A DNA stretch of 64,000 nucleotides from Enterocloster clostridioformis (GTDB lineage Bacteria > Bacillota > Clostridia > Lachnospirales > Lachnospiraceae), in NCBI RefSeq assembly GCF_020297485.1, contig NZ_JAIWZC010000001.1:2108001-2172000 (forward strand), in the 5' to 3' direction. Below the pieces are notes generated by a model, which did not search any database, was not told the DNA's origin, and worked only from the letters and a program-made list of their open reading frames with translations. The stretch's first letter is position 1, and each line of letters opens with the position of its first letter. Positions 10,401-18,791 of the stretch are shown here, piece by piece. Both the position numbers and the translations under genes were made by a program.

Positions 10401-10464
10401 AAAGGCAAAGCAACGCCATAACCGTCGCCACCGGACGTTTTAATACAAACCTTGTCAATCCCAT
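7459..10464 (-). CDS. RND efflux pump, AcrB/MexB-like (HAE family)
   Basis: The length of 1001 residues is typical for RND pumps. The N-terminus (FVLKRPVATVMALL) is the usual first transmembrane helix. A large periplasmic loop precedes a block of helices containing VLGVGMMVDNSIVVLES, the conserved acidic helix-4 region used in proton relay. A second loop and helix block (GFLILVGTVVNNGILYVDTV) completes the internal duplication. It exports drugs, lipids or other amphiphiles using the proton gradient. The gene is 3 bases downstream of the adaptor gene, so the two are co-translated. The start has GGAGG eight bases upstream. Confidence 0.92.
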   Translation of the reverse strand: MGLTRFVLKRPVATVMALLCLLVFGISSVFNATLEQMPDTDQPMLIIMASYSGAGPEDIDELVTQPIEDQVGTIEGVKSMSSTSSENRAMIMLEYDYGTDMDDAYNDLSQSLDALSRQLPDDAETSVMEMNNNAGTTMMLSISNPSQEDLYDYVDQTVVPLLEQISSVAEVEAMGGKSEYYKIELQSDEMAQYQVTMSDVSTAMSTANLSYPSGDAVSGKLELSVSTSLEHETIEALKEVPITTSSGKIVYLEDIARVYEAEESRGGISRYNGEDTISISITKQQSSTAMDVSSEVQEVIESLEADDENLNIRIVRDSADSILSSLKDVALTLVLAAVISMIIIFIFFGDYKASLIVGSSIPTSILVSLILMTSAGFSLNIITMSGLVLGVGMMVDNSIVVLESCFRAIETEEDKGLLGYAKASLSGTNIVLQSILGSTVTTCVVFLPLVFLQGMSGQMFGSMGYVIVFCMCASFLSAITIVPLTYMAYKPQERMQAPMSRPMERIQNGYRRIMPGLLKHKAIIMIASVIIVIATYFLASGMETELMTADDTGTVSVSIETRPGLLSENADAMLTQAEEIVKGHPDVESYMLRYNNDSGTITAYLRDDRDMSTDEIVEQWETEMADLDNCTVTVEASSSMSFMSRSRGYEVILNGTDYDELQEVSSRIVAEMTARDDVMNVHSSIENTAPVVTVKVDPVLAAAEGLTASQIGSQVKQMMDGEEVTTLDVDGREVSVMAEYPEDEYRTVSQMKDIILSKPSGGYVALTDVAEIYYKDSPASISKTDKAYEITITADYTGGNVQSAIDSEVISPNLSATIKKGVNSMNRMMQEEFAALYQAIAIAVFLVFVVLSAQFESPKFSFMVMTTIPFSLIGSFGLLQITGVSISMTSILGFLILVGTVVNNGILYVDTVNQYRMTMDLKTSLIEAGATRLRPIMMTSLTTILSMIPMALAIGDSGSTTQGLAIVNIGGLSVGVAVALFILPIYYALMNGDKKRVVLDI

Positions 10465-10467
10465 GGG

Positions 10468-11619
10468 TTATGCCTCCTGTTCTGCCTGTGATTTTGCATT
10501 TTTGCTGTGTTCCCCGCCGGATGCTGCTGTTTCTTCGGACTGTGCCTCATACCTTAACCGTATTTTCGCCCCCTCATACAGGTTGGAGCTCCATGTGCTC
10601 ACCACCATGTCATCGGCTGACAGGCCGGAAAGAATCTGGGCATGTTCCTCATCCTCCAGTCCTACTTCCACCTGGGCCGTGGAGGCGGTGCCGTCCTGAT
10701 ACAGATAAACATAGGCATTGCCGCCGCTATAATAGATTGCATCAACGGGAACCACCATTGTCTCCAATGCCCGTTCCGTCACAAGGTTTAATTTCACCGT
10801 GCTTCCGGGGGCAATCTCCTGTGTGTCTTCAATCTGGGCCTTTACCTTGAACAGCCCTGTATCCGTATCAACCATGGAGTTGATTTCGCTGATATATGCT
10901 TTATATGTAGTTCCGTTCTTCTGGATTTCCAGCTCGTCGCCCACATTGGCATTCTGCATCATGCGCTGGGTCACATAAAAGGAGACTACGTTCTCACCCT
11001 CACCGGCAATCACACACAAATCCTGGGACTGGCTCACCCTGTCATACACCTCCACGTCAAAGCTTTCAATCTTTCCATTAATAGGGGCGGTGATGGAGCT
11101 GTACTGCACCTGCCTTTCATAAGCCAGTTTAGCGGACTCATACTGGAGCTGCGCGGATTTCACCGCGTTGACATACTGCTCGTATTCCTGCTCGGACAAA
11201 TCGCCGCCGCTGTAAAGAATCTGCATTCTTCTCAGGTTGCTCTGGGCCTCTGAAAGGGATACGGATGCAGAATCCATGGAGTTCTTTGCCGTCTCCACCT
11301 GCTCTGTATCAATCTCAAGCAGGATCTGTCCCTGTGTCACCATATCCCCTGCCTTCACATATACCGCCGTGACGTCCCCTGCTGCCTTTGCATAGATATG
11401 AACCACATCGGAAGGCTCCACTGTGCCTGTAAGCCCTGTGGTAAGGATGATATCGCCGATTGACGGCCGTTCTGCCTTCACCACCGTGACAGAAGCCTCC
11501 TGTCCCACAGGCATACCGCCCTTTGATTTTTTTCCGCCCTTCGTCATAATCATTGCCACGGCCAGTATGACGATTATTCCGGCGGCAATGCCAATCTTTA
11601 TTTTCCTGCTCTTGCTCAT
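10468..11619 (-). CDS. RND efflux periplasmic adaptor subunit (membrane fusion protein)
   Basis: This 383-residue protein has one N-terminal membrane anchor (IGIAAGIIVILAVAMIMT). It continues with a split biotinyl-lipoyl domain (GDVTAVYVKAGDMVTQGQIL ... GKIESFDVEV) interrupted by a coiled-coil hairpin of about 80 residues, then beta-barrel domains. The start at 11619 is preferred because GGAG lies seven bases upstream; the longer frame would use TTG. It is the first gene of a four-gene operon (adaptor, pump, two TolC-like proteins). The operon lies back to back with an OmpR-type two-component system that may control it. Confidence 0.9.
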   Translation of the reverse strand: MSKSRKIKIGIAAGIIVILAVAMIMTKGGKKSKGGMPVGQEASVTVVKAERPSIGDIILTTGLTGTVEPSDVVHIYAKAAGDVTAVYVKAGDMVTQGQILLEIDTEQVETAKNSMDSASVSLSEAQSNLRRMQILYSGGDLSEQEYEQYVNAVKSAQLQYESAKLAYERQVQYSSITAPINGKIESFDVEVYDRVSQSQDLCVIAGEGENVVSFYVTQRMMQNANVGDELEIQKNGTTYKAYISEINSMVDTDTGLFKVKAQIEDTQEIAPGSTVKLNLVTERALETMVVPVDAIYYSGGNAYVYLYQDGTASTAQVEVGLEDEEHAQILSGLSADDMVVSTWSSNLYEGAKIRLRYEAQSEETAASGGEHSKNAKSQAEQEA

Positions 11620-11744
11620 ATTCAATCTCCTTTGCTGGTTTACTCAACTGATTCCTAATATTAAAGGTTAAAGATTAATTCAACATTAACAAAACCAGCC
11701 TGAAAGTCATTAATTTCGCGTTATTCTGTGAATTTTTTGTGACT

Positions 11745-11903
11745 TTACTGTGCGCCGGATACAATGACATAAAATGACCGAAAACAGCACGGAATCAGGC
11801 GGACCCGATCACATATATTGTTGATAACAGCAGCCGCATTCACACCTCCCGGATATTGATAGCCATTAAGTATAGCTAAATCTGCCACAGATAAAGCTGG
11901 CAT
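11745..11903 (-). CDS. small ORF, 52 residues, unrecognised
   Basis: An ATG at 11903 is preceded by GAGGAGGTGAATGAC, one of the best ribosome sites in the window. It opens a frame that begins MPALSVADLAILNGYQYPGG and ends at TAA 11745-11747. The protein contains three cysteines (residues 31, 39 and 40) and no clear signal peptide. It lies in the gap between the RND operon and its presumed two-component system. A TATAGCT/AGCTATA inverted pair (11871-11877 and 11935-11941) flanks the start. I do not recognise the family. It could be a small regulatory or secreted peptide, or a chance frame. Confidence 0.35.
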   Translation of the reverse strand: MPALSVADLAILNGYQYPGGVNAAAVINNICDRVRLIPCCFRSFYVIVSGAQ

Positions 11904-12065
11904 GTCATTCACCTCCTCTCATTTTTGATACTAAAGCTATACATAAACAGACATTTACGGTATAAATATGGCATAAACCCATAAGAATGATTCGTTTATG
12001 TTTACTTTATAAAAGAGTGTTATATATGTATAATGAAATGTAGTAGTAAAGGGAGGTAAAGGAAC

Positions 12066-12740
12066 ATGTTTCAGATACTGGTTGCGGAAGATGACAAGAA
12101 TACCCGAAGGCTGATGGAAGCTGTACTGAAGGAACACGGCTACCATCCCATCCTGGCATGCGACGGACTGGAAGCCTTGAAATTATTAGATACCCACCAT
12201 GTGGACCTGGTTATCCTGGACATCATGATGCCAGGCATGGATGGCTACGAGCTCACCAGACAGCTGAGGGCAACAGATTACACCCTGCCCATTCTCATGG
12301 TCACTGCCAAGCAGCTGCCGGAGGACAAACGGAAGGGGTTCATTGTAGGAACAGACGATTATATGACAAAGCCTGTGGATGAGGAGGAAATGATTCTGCG
12401 CATCCGGGCATTGCTGCGCAGGGCTCAGATTGTGAACGAACGGCGCATCACCATCGGTGATGTGTGCCTGGACTACGACTCCCTGACCGTAAGCCGCGGG
12501 AATGAAAGCCAGACTCTCCCCCGCAAGGAATTCTATCTTCTGTATAAGCTCCTGTCCTATCCCGGCAAGATCTTCACCCGCATCCAGCTCATGGATGAGA
12601 TATGGGGCATGGAATCCCAGTCGGACGACAATACCATCAATGTACACATTAACCGGCTCCGGAAGCGTTTTGAGGATTACCCTGAGTTTACCATCGAAAC
12701 CATACGCGGTCTGGGCTACAAGGCGGTGAAAAATCTATGA
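12066..12740 (+). CDS. OmpR/PhoB-type response regulator
   Basis: This 224-residue regulator has a receiver domain with Asp52 (VILDIMMP), acidic pair AEDD, a switch threonine (VTAKQLPEDK) and Lys in TKPVDEEE. A winged helix-turn-helix DNA-binding domain follows (LPRKEFYLLYKLLSYPGKIF ... NTINVHINRLRKRF). The start has GGGAGG nine bases upstream. It overlaps the kinase gene by four bases. Because the RND operon reads in the opposite direction from the same intergenic region, that operon is the likely target (inference from position). Confidence 0.9.
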   Translation: MFQILVAEDDKNTRRLMEAVLKEHGYHPILACDGLEALKLLDTHHVDLVILDIMMPGMDGYELTRQLRATDYTLPILMVTAKQLPEDKRKGFIVGTDDYMTKPVDEEEMILRIRALLRRAQIVNERRITIGDVCLDYDSLTVSRGNESQTLPRKEFYLLYKLLSYPGKIFTRIQLMDEIWGMESQSDDNTINVHINRLRKRFEDYPEFTIETIRGLGYKAVKNL

Positions 12741-13804
12741 GACGCAGGACAAACCATAAACCGCTGGGAACCATGACCCTCATACTGACCGCAGGCATCT
12801 TCTTAATCATGCTCACGGTCATGACCCTGCAGGGATTTTTGATGTACCTTTACTGGAGGATTTTCTACCAGGCCAATATCCCCATTCCCCAGTTCTGGCG
12901 CCCCATTCCCCTGCTGGCCGTGCTCAGCGCCGTGGTTGGGGCCGGCCTTACCCTGCTCCTGAGCCGCATTCCTCTCAAACCCATACGGGACCTGATTGAA
13001 GCCATCAACCAGCTGGCGGACGGCAACTTCAAGGTGCGCATCCACCTGGATCTGAACCGTGAATTTGAACGTCTCTCCGAAAGCTTTAACCGCATGGCCC
13101 AGGAACTGGAGAACACGGAGCTGCTGCGCTCTGACTTCATCAATAATTTTTCCCATGAATTCAAGACTCCCATCGTATCCCTGAGAGGCTTTGCCAAAAT
13201 ATTAAAAAACGACGGCCTCACAAAGGAGGAACGGGACGAATATCTGGACATTATCATAAGTGAATCCAACCGCCTGTCCCAGCTCTCCACTAATGTGCTG
13301 AACCTGTCCAAGATAGAAAAAATGAGCATACTGTCCGATATGGAGTCCTTTGACCTGTCGGAAGAAGTACGCCAGTCCGTCCTGCTGCTGGAATCAAAAT
13401 GGCAGAAAAAGCAACTGGAACTGTTTATTGATTTGGACGAACTGGAATACCGCGGAAATAAGGCCCTCCTAAACCAGGTATGGATCAATCTGATTGACAA
13501 CGCCATCAAATTTTCTCCTCAGAACGGAAAGATAAAGCTGAAGCTGCATAAGAAGAAGGACCAGGTGGTATTCCAGATTCTGGACAATGGATGCGGCATG
13601 GATGAGGAGACGAAAAACCACATATTTGACCGTTTCTACCAGGGAGACAGTTCCCATACCGCAGAGGGAAACGGCATCGGCCTCACGGTGGTGGAAAAAA
13701 TCGTGCACCTGCACAAAGGGCAAATCCGGGTCATCAGCGAGGCAGGTATCGGCACCACCTTTACAGTAAACCTCCCCATTATCCCGCCTCCTTCTGCCCT
13801 GTAA
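12737..13804 (+). CDS. sensor histidine kinase with HAMP domain
   Basis: This 355-residue kinase has two membrane helices (about 15-38 and 55-75) separated by a very short external loop, so it probably senses within the membrane. A HAMP linker follows, then the phospho-histidine near residue 139 (NNFSHEFKTPI). The ATPase domain has an N-box (LIDNAIKFS), DNGCGMD and GNGIGLTVVEKIV. The pair with the preceding OmpR-type regulator and the adjacent RND operon suggests a response to envelope stress or amphiphilic compounds. Confidence 0.88.
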   Translation: MRRRTNHKPLGTMTLILTAGIFLIMLTVMTLQGFLMYLYWRIFYQANIPIPQFWRPIPLLAVLSAVVGAGLTLLLSRIPLKPIRDLIEAINQLADGNFKVRIHLDLNREFERLSESFNRMAQELENTELLRSDFINNFSHEFKTPIVSLRGFAKILKNDGLTKEERDEYLDIIISESNRLSQLSTNVLNLSKIEKMSILSDMESFDLSEEVRQSVLLLESKWQKKQLELFIDLDELEYRGNKALLNQVWINLIDNAIKFSPQNGKIKLKLHKKKDQVVFQILDNGCGMDEETKNHIFDRFYQGDSSHTAEGNGIGLTVVEKIVHLHKGQIRVISEAGIGTTFTVNLPIIPPPSAL

Positions 13805-13835
13805 ACATTTTGAGGATTTCCCCGGTAAATTTACT

Positions 13836-13864
13836 TTGACATACCGTGTTTTTTCTGATATGAT
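13836..13864 (+). promoter_or_regulatory. strong sigma-70/sigma-A promoter
   Basis: TTGACA (13836-13841), a 17-base spacer and TATGAT (13859-13864) match the consensus in eleven of twelve positions. Transcription would start near 13871, about 24 bases before the leader-peptide ATG. It drives the leader peptide and attenuator in front of the truncated MFS gene. Confidence 0.75.
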
Positions 13865-13894
13865 GACTGTACTTTATAAAAAGGAGGGCGTTTG

Positions 13895-13921
13895 ATGTAT
13901 TTTTCCATTCGTTTAAGATAA
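13895..13921 (+). CDS. leader peptide MYFSIRLR, macrolide-type attenuation
   Basis: AAGGAGGG (13881-13888) is followed six bases later by an eight-codon frame reading MYFSIRLR and TAA. It ends with Arg-Leu-Arg, the +x+ motif at which ribosomes stall when a macrolide or ketolide is bound, known from ErmDL and MefA leaders. It lies behind a consensus promoter and ahead of an intrinsic terminator and a Mef-like start, the layout of macrolide-inducible genes. The specific inducer is inferred from the motif. Confidence 0.7.
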   Translation: MYFSIRLR

Positions 13922-14063
13922 ACAGCAAGTAAATAAAACCTGATATGTTTTTTTTGTTATGTCTGTTTTACGGATGAGATGCAGATACGCCTGATATAGC
14001 TTCATGTAATATATGAATTGCCCGCCGCTGACCCCGGGGACAGTTTGTTTTCTACATACAGGC

Positions 14064-14100
14064 AAGGCAGATAGAACCGTAATGGCTTTATCTGCCTTTT
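14064..14100 (+). terminator. intrinsic attenuator in the MFS leader
   Basis: AAGGCAGATA (14064-14073) pairs perfectly with TATCTGCCTT (14089-14098), with T residues after the stem. It stands between the leader peptide and the MFS start codon. A ribosome stalled on the leader could change folding of the roughly 140-base leader and suppress termination. Confidence 0.65.
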
Positions 14101-14205
14101 ATGCTGTGTTTATGTTGTATGCTGCCAAACTGGGTTTGGGAGAAACCAGGCAGAACAGGACAGCCCTGTCAGGTCTGACACAGAATATGGAAAGGATCGT
14201 ATAAT

Positions 14206-14428
14206 ATGAATGATTATTCAAAATGGAAACAGAAATTTCTGACCATTGCAGCTGGCCAGACTGTGTCCCTGATCGGAAGCTCTGCTGTCCAGTTTTCCCT
14301 GATTTGGTGGCTGGCCAGCGAGACCGGTTCTCCTATGATGATGGCATTATCCGGCCTGGTGGCATTTCTGCCCCAAATCTTCTTAGGCCCCTTTGCCGGG
14401 GTACTCCCTGAGAAGTACTTTGCAGGAA
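14206..14428 (+). pseudogene. 5' fragment of a Mef-like MFS efflux gene
   Basis: A good ribosome site (GGAAAGGA) precedes MNDYSKWKQKFLTIAAGQTV. About 66 codons match the N-terminus of macrolide-efflux-type MFS proteins, through FLGPFAGV. Just beyond, the frame runs into sequence that is the antisense of the 3' end of the convergent MFS gene and is meaningless (to about 14586). The gene has therefore lost roughly 340 codons by a deletion or rearrangement ending near 14405-14430. The promoter, leader peptide and attenuator upstream are intact. The conserved Arg-rich loop expected after helix 2 is missing, so no function is expected. Confidence 0.75.
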
Positions 14429-15646
14429 TCATCCGTCCATACAGTGCCGCAAAGCAGGCAGAGTTAAGGCTAACACCGCAATCACCAAGGCTGCCCCGCC
14501 GGATATCAGAAACCAGTTCTCGATTCCCAGCGGACCGGCCAGGGCTCCTGACAGCACCAGTCCCAGGGGCATTGCCACCATGCTGATGCTGCTGGACAAT
14601 GACAGCGCCCTGCCCAGGTATTCTCCCTGAATTTTAATCTGATAAATAGATGTCTGTACCCCAAAATAAAAGGGTACAGAGACTCCCATGAAAAATGACA
14701 GGAATACAAAGACATAAAAACCGTTTGGAGGCAGCAGACCGGTTACCAGGGTCCCGGCTCCATATATGCCTATGGACCCGGCGATTGCCTTTATCTTGTC
14801 TATCCGTCCTCCCCATATCCCCAGGGAAACAGAGCCAACCAGGGTACCCACTGCAAAAACAGTCTCCACCAGCCCCGATTCCCTGACGCCGCCGTTAAAG
14901 TAGGACATGGTAATCAGCGGATACAGGGTTCCTATGGAGAAATATATGACTGCATACAATGCGCCAATCACCAGAAGCTCCCGCATTCCGGGCACACTGC
15001 GCATGACGCCGTACCCCTCCTTAACCTCCCCCAGGAGATTTGTCTTGTCCTTATCTTCCCTGGAAATCGCTGGTATATCCACTGCTGTCAGGGTTGCCAC
15101 TGCAAAAATCGCTCCTAACACATCCAGCATCAGGATAACTTTCAGCGGAAACACGCTGTACAATACAGCCGCAATGGCAGGACTGGCTATCATGGACGCA
15201 GATTCAAAGCTCTGCGAATACCCGGCGTATTTTGTCAGCTGGTCCTTTGGTATGATGGACGGCATGATGGCCTGAAGGGACGGGGCGTAAAATGCATTGC
15301 CAATGCTTCGGATAAATAATACAATGAAAATCATCCAAATCGGAATGTCTCCCCAGATTCCCGAAACAGCCAGCGCCACACAGGCTGAGGTCATCACCAG
15401 GTCCGAACATATCATGATTTTCTTCCTGTCATGCCGGTCAATCAGTACGCCGATGAACATTCCAAGCACTGCCTGGGGCAGGAACCCCGCCAGCGTTGCA
15501 AAGGAAAGGACTGCCGCTGACTTTGTTCTTCCGGTTATATACCATATGATTGCCATTTGTACGATGGAGCTGGTCAGGGTTGATATTCCCTGGCCGGTCC
15601 AAATTGTAAAATACTTCTTTCTCCATCCCGCAAACTGCTGTTCCAT
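14429..15646 (-). CDS. MFS transporter, macrolide-efflux (Mef) like
   Basis: This 405-residue integral membrane protein has about 12 hydrophobic helices and the MFS signature loop after helix 2 (GVLIDRHDRKKIMICSD), close to Mef-type proteins. The N-terminus (WRKKYFTIWTGQGISTLTSS) resembles that of the truncated gene it faces. Proton-driven export of a drug or metabolite is the family role. It is convergent with the truncated paralogue and its last codons abut the breakpoint. No attenuator is seen upstream; the 120 bases before it hold short CGCTGTCAC repeats. Confidence 0.8.
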   Translation of the reverse strand: MEQQFAGWRKKYFTIWTGQGISTLTSSIVQMAIIWYITGRTKSAAVLSFATLAGFLPQAVLGMFIGVLIDRHDRKKIMICSDLVMTSACVALAVSGIWGDIPIWMIFIVLFIRSIGNAFYAPSLQAIMPSIIPKDQLTKYAGYSQSFESASMIASPAIAAVLYSVFPLKVILMLDVLGAIFAVATLTAVDIPAISREDKDKTNLLGEVKEGYGVMRSVPGMRELLVIGALYAVIYFSIGTLYPLITMSYFNGGVRESGLVETVFAVGTLVGSVSLGIWGGRIDKIKAIAGSIGIYGAGTLVTGLLPPNGFYVFVFLSFFMGVSVPFYFGVQTSIYQIKIQGEYLGRALSLSSSISMVAMPLGLVLSGALAGPLGIENWFLISGGAALVIAVLALTLPALRHCMDG

Positions 15647-15769
15647 GGATGTTCCGCTGCCTCCTCTCCCACTCTTTCATTGTCACCTTTCAGCTGTCAC
15701 CTTTTCGCTGTCACATCTATTCGCTGTCACATATCTATTCTCCGCCACACATCATCCGGCCGCCGGAAT

Positions 15770-16123
15770 TCATATCCCCTCCCGCTCAAACATCTCCTTC
15801 AGTCTGAGCGCGTCCTCCAGCGTATTCTTCCAGCCATCCCGTTTCATATCCGCACGTCCCTCCGCCGATACCAGGACCTCTTCCTCCTCCAGAAGCATTC
15901 TCTGCAGGTCCGGGTGTTCAAAGGACGCTGCGCCGGTCAGATATCCCTGGCTGTTGACTACACGGTGGGCCGGAACTTCTCCGGCCAGACCGCGGTTCAG
16001 CGCATATCCCACCTGTCTTGCGTTTTTCGGTTTTCCGCAGAGCAGGGCGATTTGACCATAGGTGGCCACCTTTCCTTCCGGTACCGCCCTCACTGTAATC
16101 CCCACCCTTTTATAAAAATCCAT
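15770..16123 (-). CDS. alkyltransferase-like protein (MGMT family, no active-site Cys)
   Basis: This 117-residue protein has the MGMT/ATL DNA-binding core (GKVATYGQIALLCG, ARQVGYAL). The methyl-acceptor motif PCHRV reads PAHRVVNSQG, so the cysteine is an alanine. Proteins of this kind bind O6-alkylguanine, bend the DNA and flag it for nucleotide excision repair rather than reversing the damage. The start is preceded by GGAGGAG. It appears to be monocistronic. Confidence 0.85.
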   Translation of the reverse strand: MDFYKRVGITVRAVPEGKVATYGQIALLCGKPKNARQVGYALNRGLAGEVPAHRVVNSQGYLTGAASFEHPDLQRMLLEEEEVLVSAEGRADMKRDGWKNTLEDALRLKEMFEREGI

Positions 16124-16298
16124 CTTTCTCCTCCTCCGGCAACAGACATTCTCACTTCCACCAGCTCCTTCAAAACAAGCTAAAAAAGCCTGCCAACGGA
16201 CTCCTCATTATAAAAACATACCAACATTGTACCATGGTACGCATCATTTTAACAGACCGAATAAAAACCAAAGAAAGCAGAATAAAAATCAAAGAAAA

Positions 16299-16341
16299 CC
16301 CGCAGGACAAATCCCTATAACACAAGGACCGCCTCTGCGGG
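16299..16341 (-). terminator. intrinsic terminator of the arabinose operon
   Basis: CCCGCAG (16299-16305) pairs with CTGCGGG (16335-16341). Read on the minus strand, the stem is followed by TTTTCTTT. It lies about 60 bases beyond the araD stop. Read on the plus strand it is followed by CTTTCTT, so it may work weakly in both directions. Confidence 0.6.
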
Positions 16342-16404
16342 CTTTCTTACTATATATCGCACATTCATTTGCCCGGGGAACAGACAGGCGTCAGCCGGTC
16401 CCTT

Positions 16405-17097
16405 TTACTTCCCCTGTCCATAATAAGCATTTGGCCCATGCTTGCGCATGAAATGCTTATCCTGCATACACTGGGGAGCCGGTCCTGCCTGGGGATTGAT
16501 GAGTTCTGTCATGAAATTCATTCTGGCAATCTCCTCCAGCACAACGGCATTATGGACAGCCTCAGCCGCGTCCCTGCCCCATGTAAAGGGGCCATGGTTT
16601 TTACACAGCACAGCCGGAATGTAAACAGGGTTTTTCCCCTGGAAGGTCTCAATGATGACCTTTCCCGTATTTTTCTCGTAGCCTTCCTCGATTTCCTCTG
16701 CCGTCAGGTTCCTGGCGCAGGGAATCTCACCGTAAAAATAGTCCGCATGGGTGGTGCCGTAGCAGGGAAGAGCCCTGCCCGCCTGTGCCCAGGCCGTTGC
16801 GTGTGGGGAATGGGTATGGACAATACCGCCAATCTCCTTAAACCCATTGTACAGCTCCACATGGGTGGCGGTGTCAGAGGAAGGGTTCATCTCCCCCTCC
16901 ACCTTATTGCCCTCCAGATCCATAACCACCATATCAGATGGCTTTAACACATCGTAATCCACCCCGCTGGGCTTTATGACAAACAGTCCCTTTTCCCGGT
17001 CAATGCCGCTGACATTTCCCCAGGTGTAGGTGATAAGGCCCCTGCGGGGCAGCTCCATATTGGCTTCATATACCTTTTGCTTCAGTTCTTCTAACAT
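16405..17097 (-). CDS. araD: L-ribulose-5-phosphate 4-epimerase
   Basis: This 230-residue class II aldolase-fold protein has [29 protein letters not shown] phosphate-binding segments and the zinc ligands in [16 protein letters not shown] plus a later His. It converts L-ribulose 5-phosphate to D-xylulose 5-phosphate for the pentose phosphate pathway. It is the last gene of the arabinose operon, 55 bases after the kinase gene. The length matches AraD/UlaF/SgbE; AraD is chosen because of the araA and araB neighbours. Confidence 0.92.
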   Translation of the reverse strand: MLEELKQKVYEANMELPRRGLITYTWGNVSGIDREKGLFVIKPSGVDYDVLKPSDMVVMDLEGNKVEGEMNPSSDTATHVELYNGFKEIGGIVHTHSPHATAWAQAGRALPCYGTTHADYFYGEIPCARNLTAEEIEEGYEKNTGKVIIETFQGKNPVYIPAVLCKNHGPFTWGRDAAEAVHNAVVLEEIARMNFMTELINPQAGPAPQCMQDKHFMRKHGPNAYYGQGK

Positions 17098-17152
17098 AGT
17101 CTGTATACGCTCCCGTTCCTGTTAATCCTTCTATACTCCACAGCCTGGCCGC

Positions 17153-18763
17153 TCAATCCTTCATATGCTCCACAGCAGCCTTCTCAATGGCAAGGCCCTC
17201 CGCATACCGCTTCATGAATGCCTCGAATCCTTCCACATCCTCCTTCACAGGCTCCATTCTGGTTCCCTTGTCACCGGCAAAAACCTTGTGGGCCAGGTAA
17301 GCGTCCAGGGTCTCGCCTTCTCCCCTGCACCGCATGTAAGAGGCCAGCAGCGCAATGCCCCAGGCGCCGCCTTCCCCGGCTGTCTCCATGACAGATACCG
17401 GCGCGTTCATGGCTCCTGCCAGGATTCTCTGGCCCACGCCCTTTGTCTTAAAGAGTCCGCCGTGGCCCAGAATGCTGTCCACCTTCACATGCTCCTTCTT
17501 AAGCAGGATATCCATACCTGTCTTAAGAGCGCCCAGGGAGGTGTACAGGTGTACTCTCATGAAATTCGCCAGGTTAAACCGGCTGTCCGGTGTGCGCACA
17601 AACAGGGGACGGCCTTCCTCAAAGTGGGTGATGTGCTCCCCTGAGAAATAGTTGTACGCCAGCAGGCCGCCGCAGTCGGAATCTCCCTCCAGAGCCTTGC
17701 TGTAAAGGGTTCCAAAGAGCTGGCTCATGTCCGCCTTCATGCCCATGGCCTCTGAGAACTCCTTAAACAGGTTCACCCATGCGTTCAGGTCCGATGTGCA
17801 GTTATTGCAGTGCACCATGGCTACCATATCGCCTGCCGGCGTGGTCACCAGGTCAATCTCCGGATATACGTGTTCCAGCTCCTTCTCCAGCACCACCATG
17901 GCAAACACGCTGGTGCCGGCAGACACATTGCCGGTGCGGACAGCCACGCTGTTGGTGGCCGCCATGCCGGTGCCCGCGTCGCCCTCAGGCGGACACATGG
18001 GAATGCCTGCTTTCAGGTTTCCGGACGCGTCAAGAAGCTTTGCGCCTTCTTCCGTCAGGACGCCTGCGTCCTCTCCCGCCACCAGGGCCTTCGGCAGGAT
18101 GTCCCGCAGCTTCCACGGGAAATTCTCCCCTGCCACCAGTTGGTCAAACTGCTCCACACGCTTCTGGTCAAAATCCCTGGCATGGATATCCACCGGGAAC
18201 ATGCCCGCCACATCACCGATACCCAGAACACGTCTGCCTGTCAGCTTCCAGTGCACATATCCCTCCAGCGTAATGAGGTAGTCGATATCCTTCACATGCT
18301 CTTCCTTATTGAGAATGGCCTGGTACAAATGAGCAATGCTCCATCTCTGGGGAATGTTGTACCTGAATACCTCTGTCAGCTTCCCGGCGGCAGGGCCTGT
18401 GATGGTATTTCTCCAGGTGCGGAAGGGCACCAGAAGTTCACCTTCTTTATTAAACGCCATATAACCGTGCATCATGGCCGAAAATCCAATGGAACCAATG
18501 GTGGTCAGGGTGATGCCGTAGGTTTTCTTCACATCCTCAGCCATTTTGCCGTAGCAGTCCCGGACGCCGTTCCAGATGTCGTCCAGGGTATAGGTCCAGA
18601 TGTGGTCCACGTACCTGTTTTCCCAATCATGGCTGCCGGAGGCAATGGGTGTGTGGTCCTCACCGATAAGGACCGCCTTAATCCTGGTGGAGCCCAGCTC
18701 TATGCCCAGGGAAGTATTTCCATGCTCAATCTGTTCTTTTATCTTATTTATATCTAAACTCAT
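17153..18763 (-). CDS. araB: FGGY-family kinase, L-ribulokinase
   Basis: This FGGY kinase has the N-terminal phosphate loop ([18 protein letters not shown]), a central catalytic region ([25 protein letters not shown]) and a C-terminal ATP motif ([20 protein letters not shown]). It has 536 residues from the start at 18763, where GGAGGGG precedes the ATG; the longer frame to 18874 has no ribosome site and runs into araA. It phosphorylates L-ribulose. It is more like the clostridial FGGY enzymes than E. coli AraB, but its position between araA and araD makes the assignment firm. Confidence 0.88.
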   Translation of the reverse strand: MSLDINKIKEQIEHGNTSLGIELGSTRIKAVLIGEDHTPIASGSHDWENRYVDHIWTYTLDDIWNGVRDCYGKMAEDVKKTYGITLTTIGSIGFSAMMHGYMAFNKEGELLVPFRTWRNTITGPAAGKLTEVFRYNIPQRWSIAHLYQAILNKEEHVKDIDYLITLEGYVHWKLTGRRVLGIGDVAGMFPVDIHARDFDQKRVEQFDQLVAGENFPWKLRDILPKALVAGEDAGVLTEEGAKLLDASGNLKAGIPMCPPEGDAGTGMAATNSVAVRTGNVSAGTSVFAMVVLEKELEHVYPEIDLVTTPAGDMVAMVHCNNCTSDLNAWVNLFKEFSEAMGMKADMSQLFGTLYSKALEGDSDCGGLLAYNYFSGEHITHFEEGRPLFVRTPDSRFNLANFMRVHLYTSLGALKTGMDILLKKEHVKVDSILGHGGLFKTKGVGQRILAGAMNAPVSVMETAGEGGAWGIALLASYMRCRGEGETLDAYLAHKVFAGDKGTRMEPVKEDVEGFEAFMKRYAEGLAIEKAAVEHMKD

Positions 18764-18791
18764 GAATTGCCCCTCCACTTGCTTATTAAGG

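Noticed and set aside
15690..15745. short repeats of CGCTGTCAC
   Set aside because: Only about three imperfect units of 9-14 bases with no regular spacers; not a CRISPR array and no function can be argued.
16229..16240. palindrome GTACCATGGTAC
   Set aside because: Perfect but isolated, with no second copy and no adjacent regulator gene; it may be chance.
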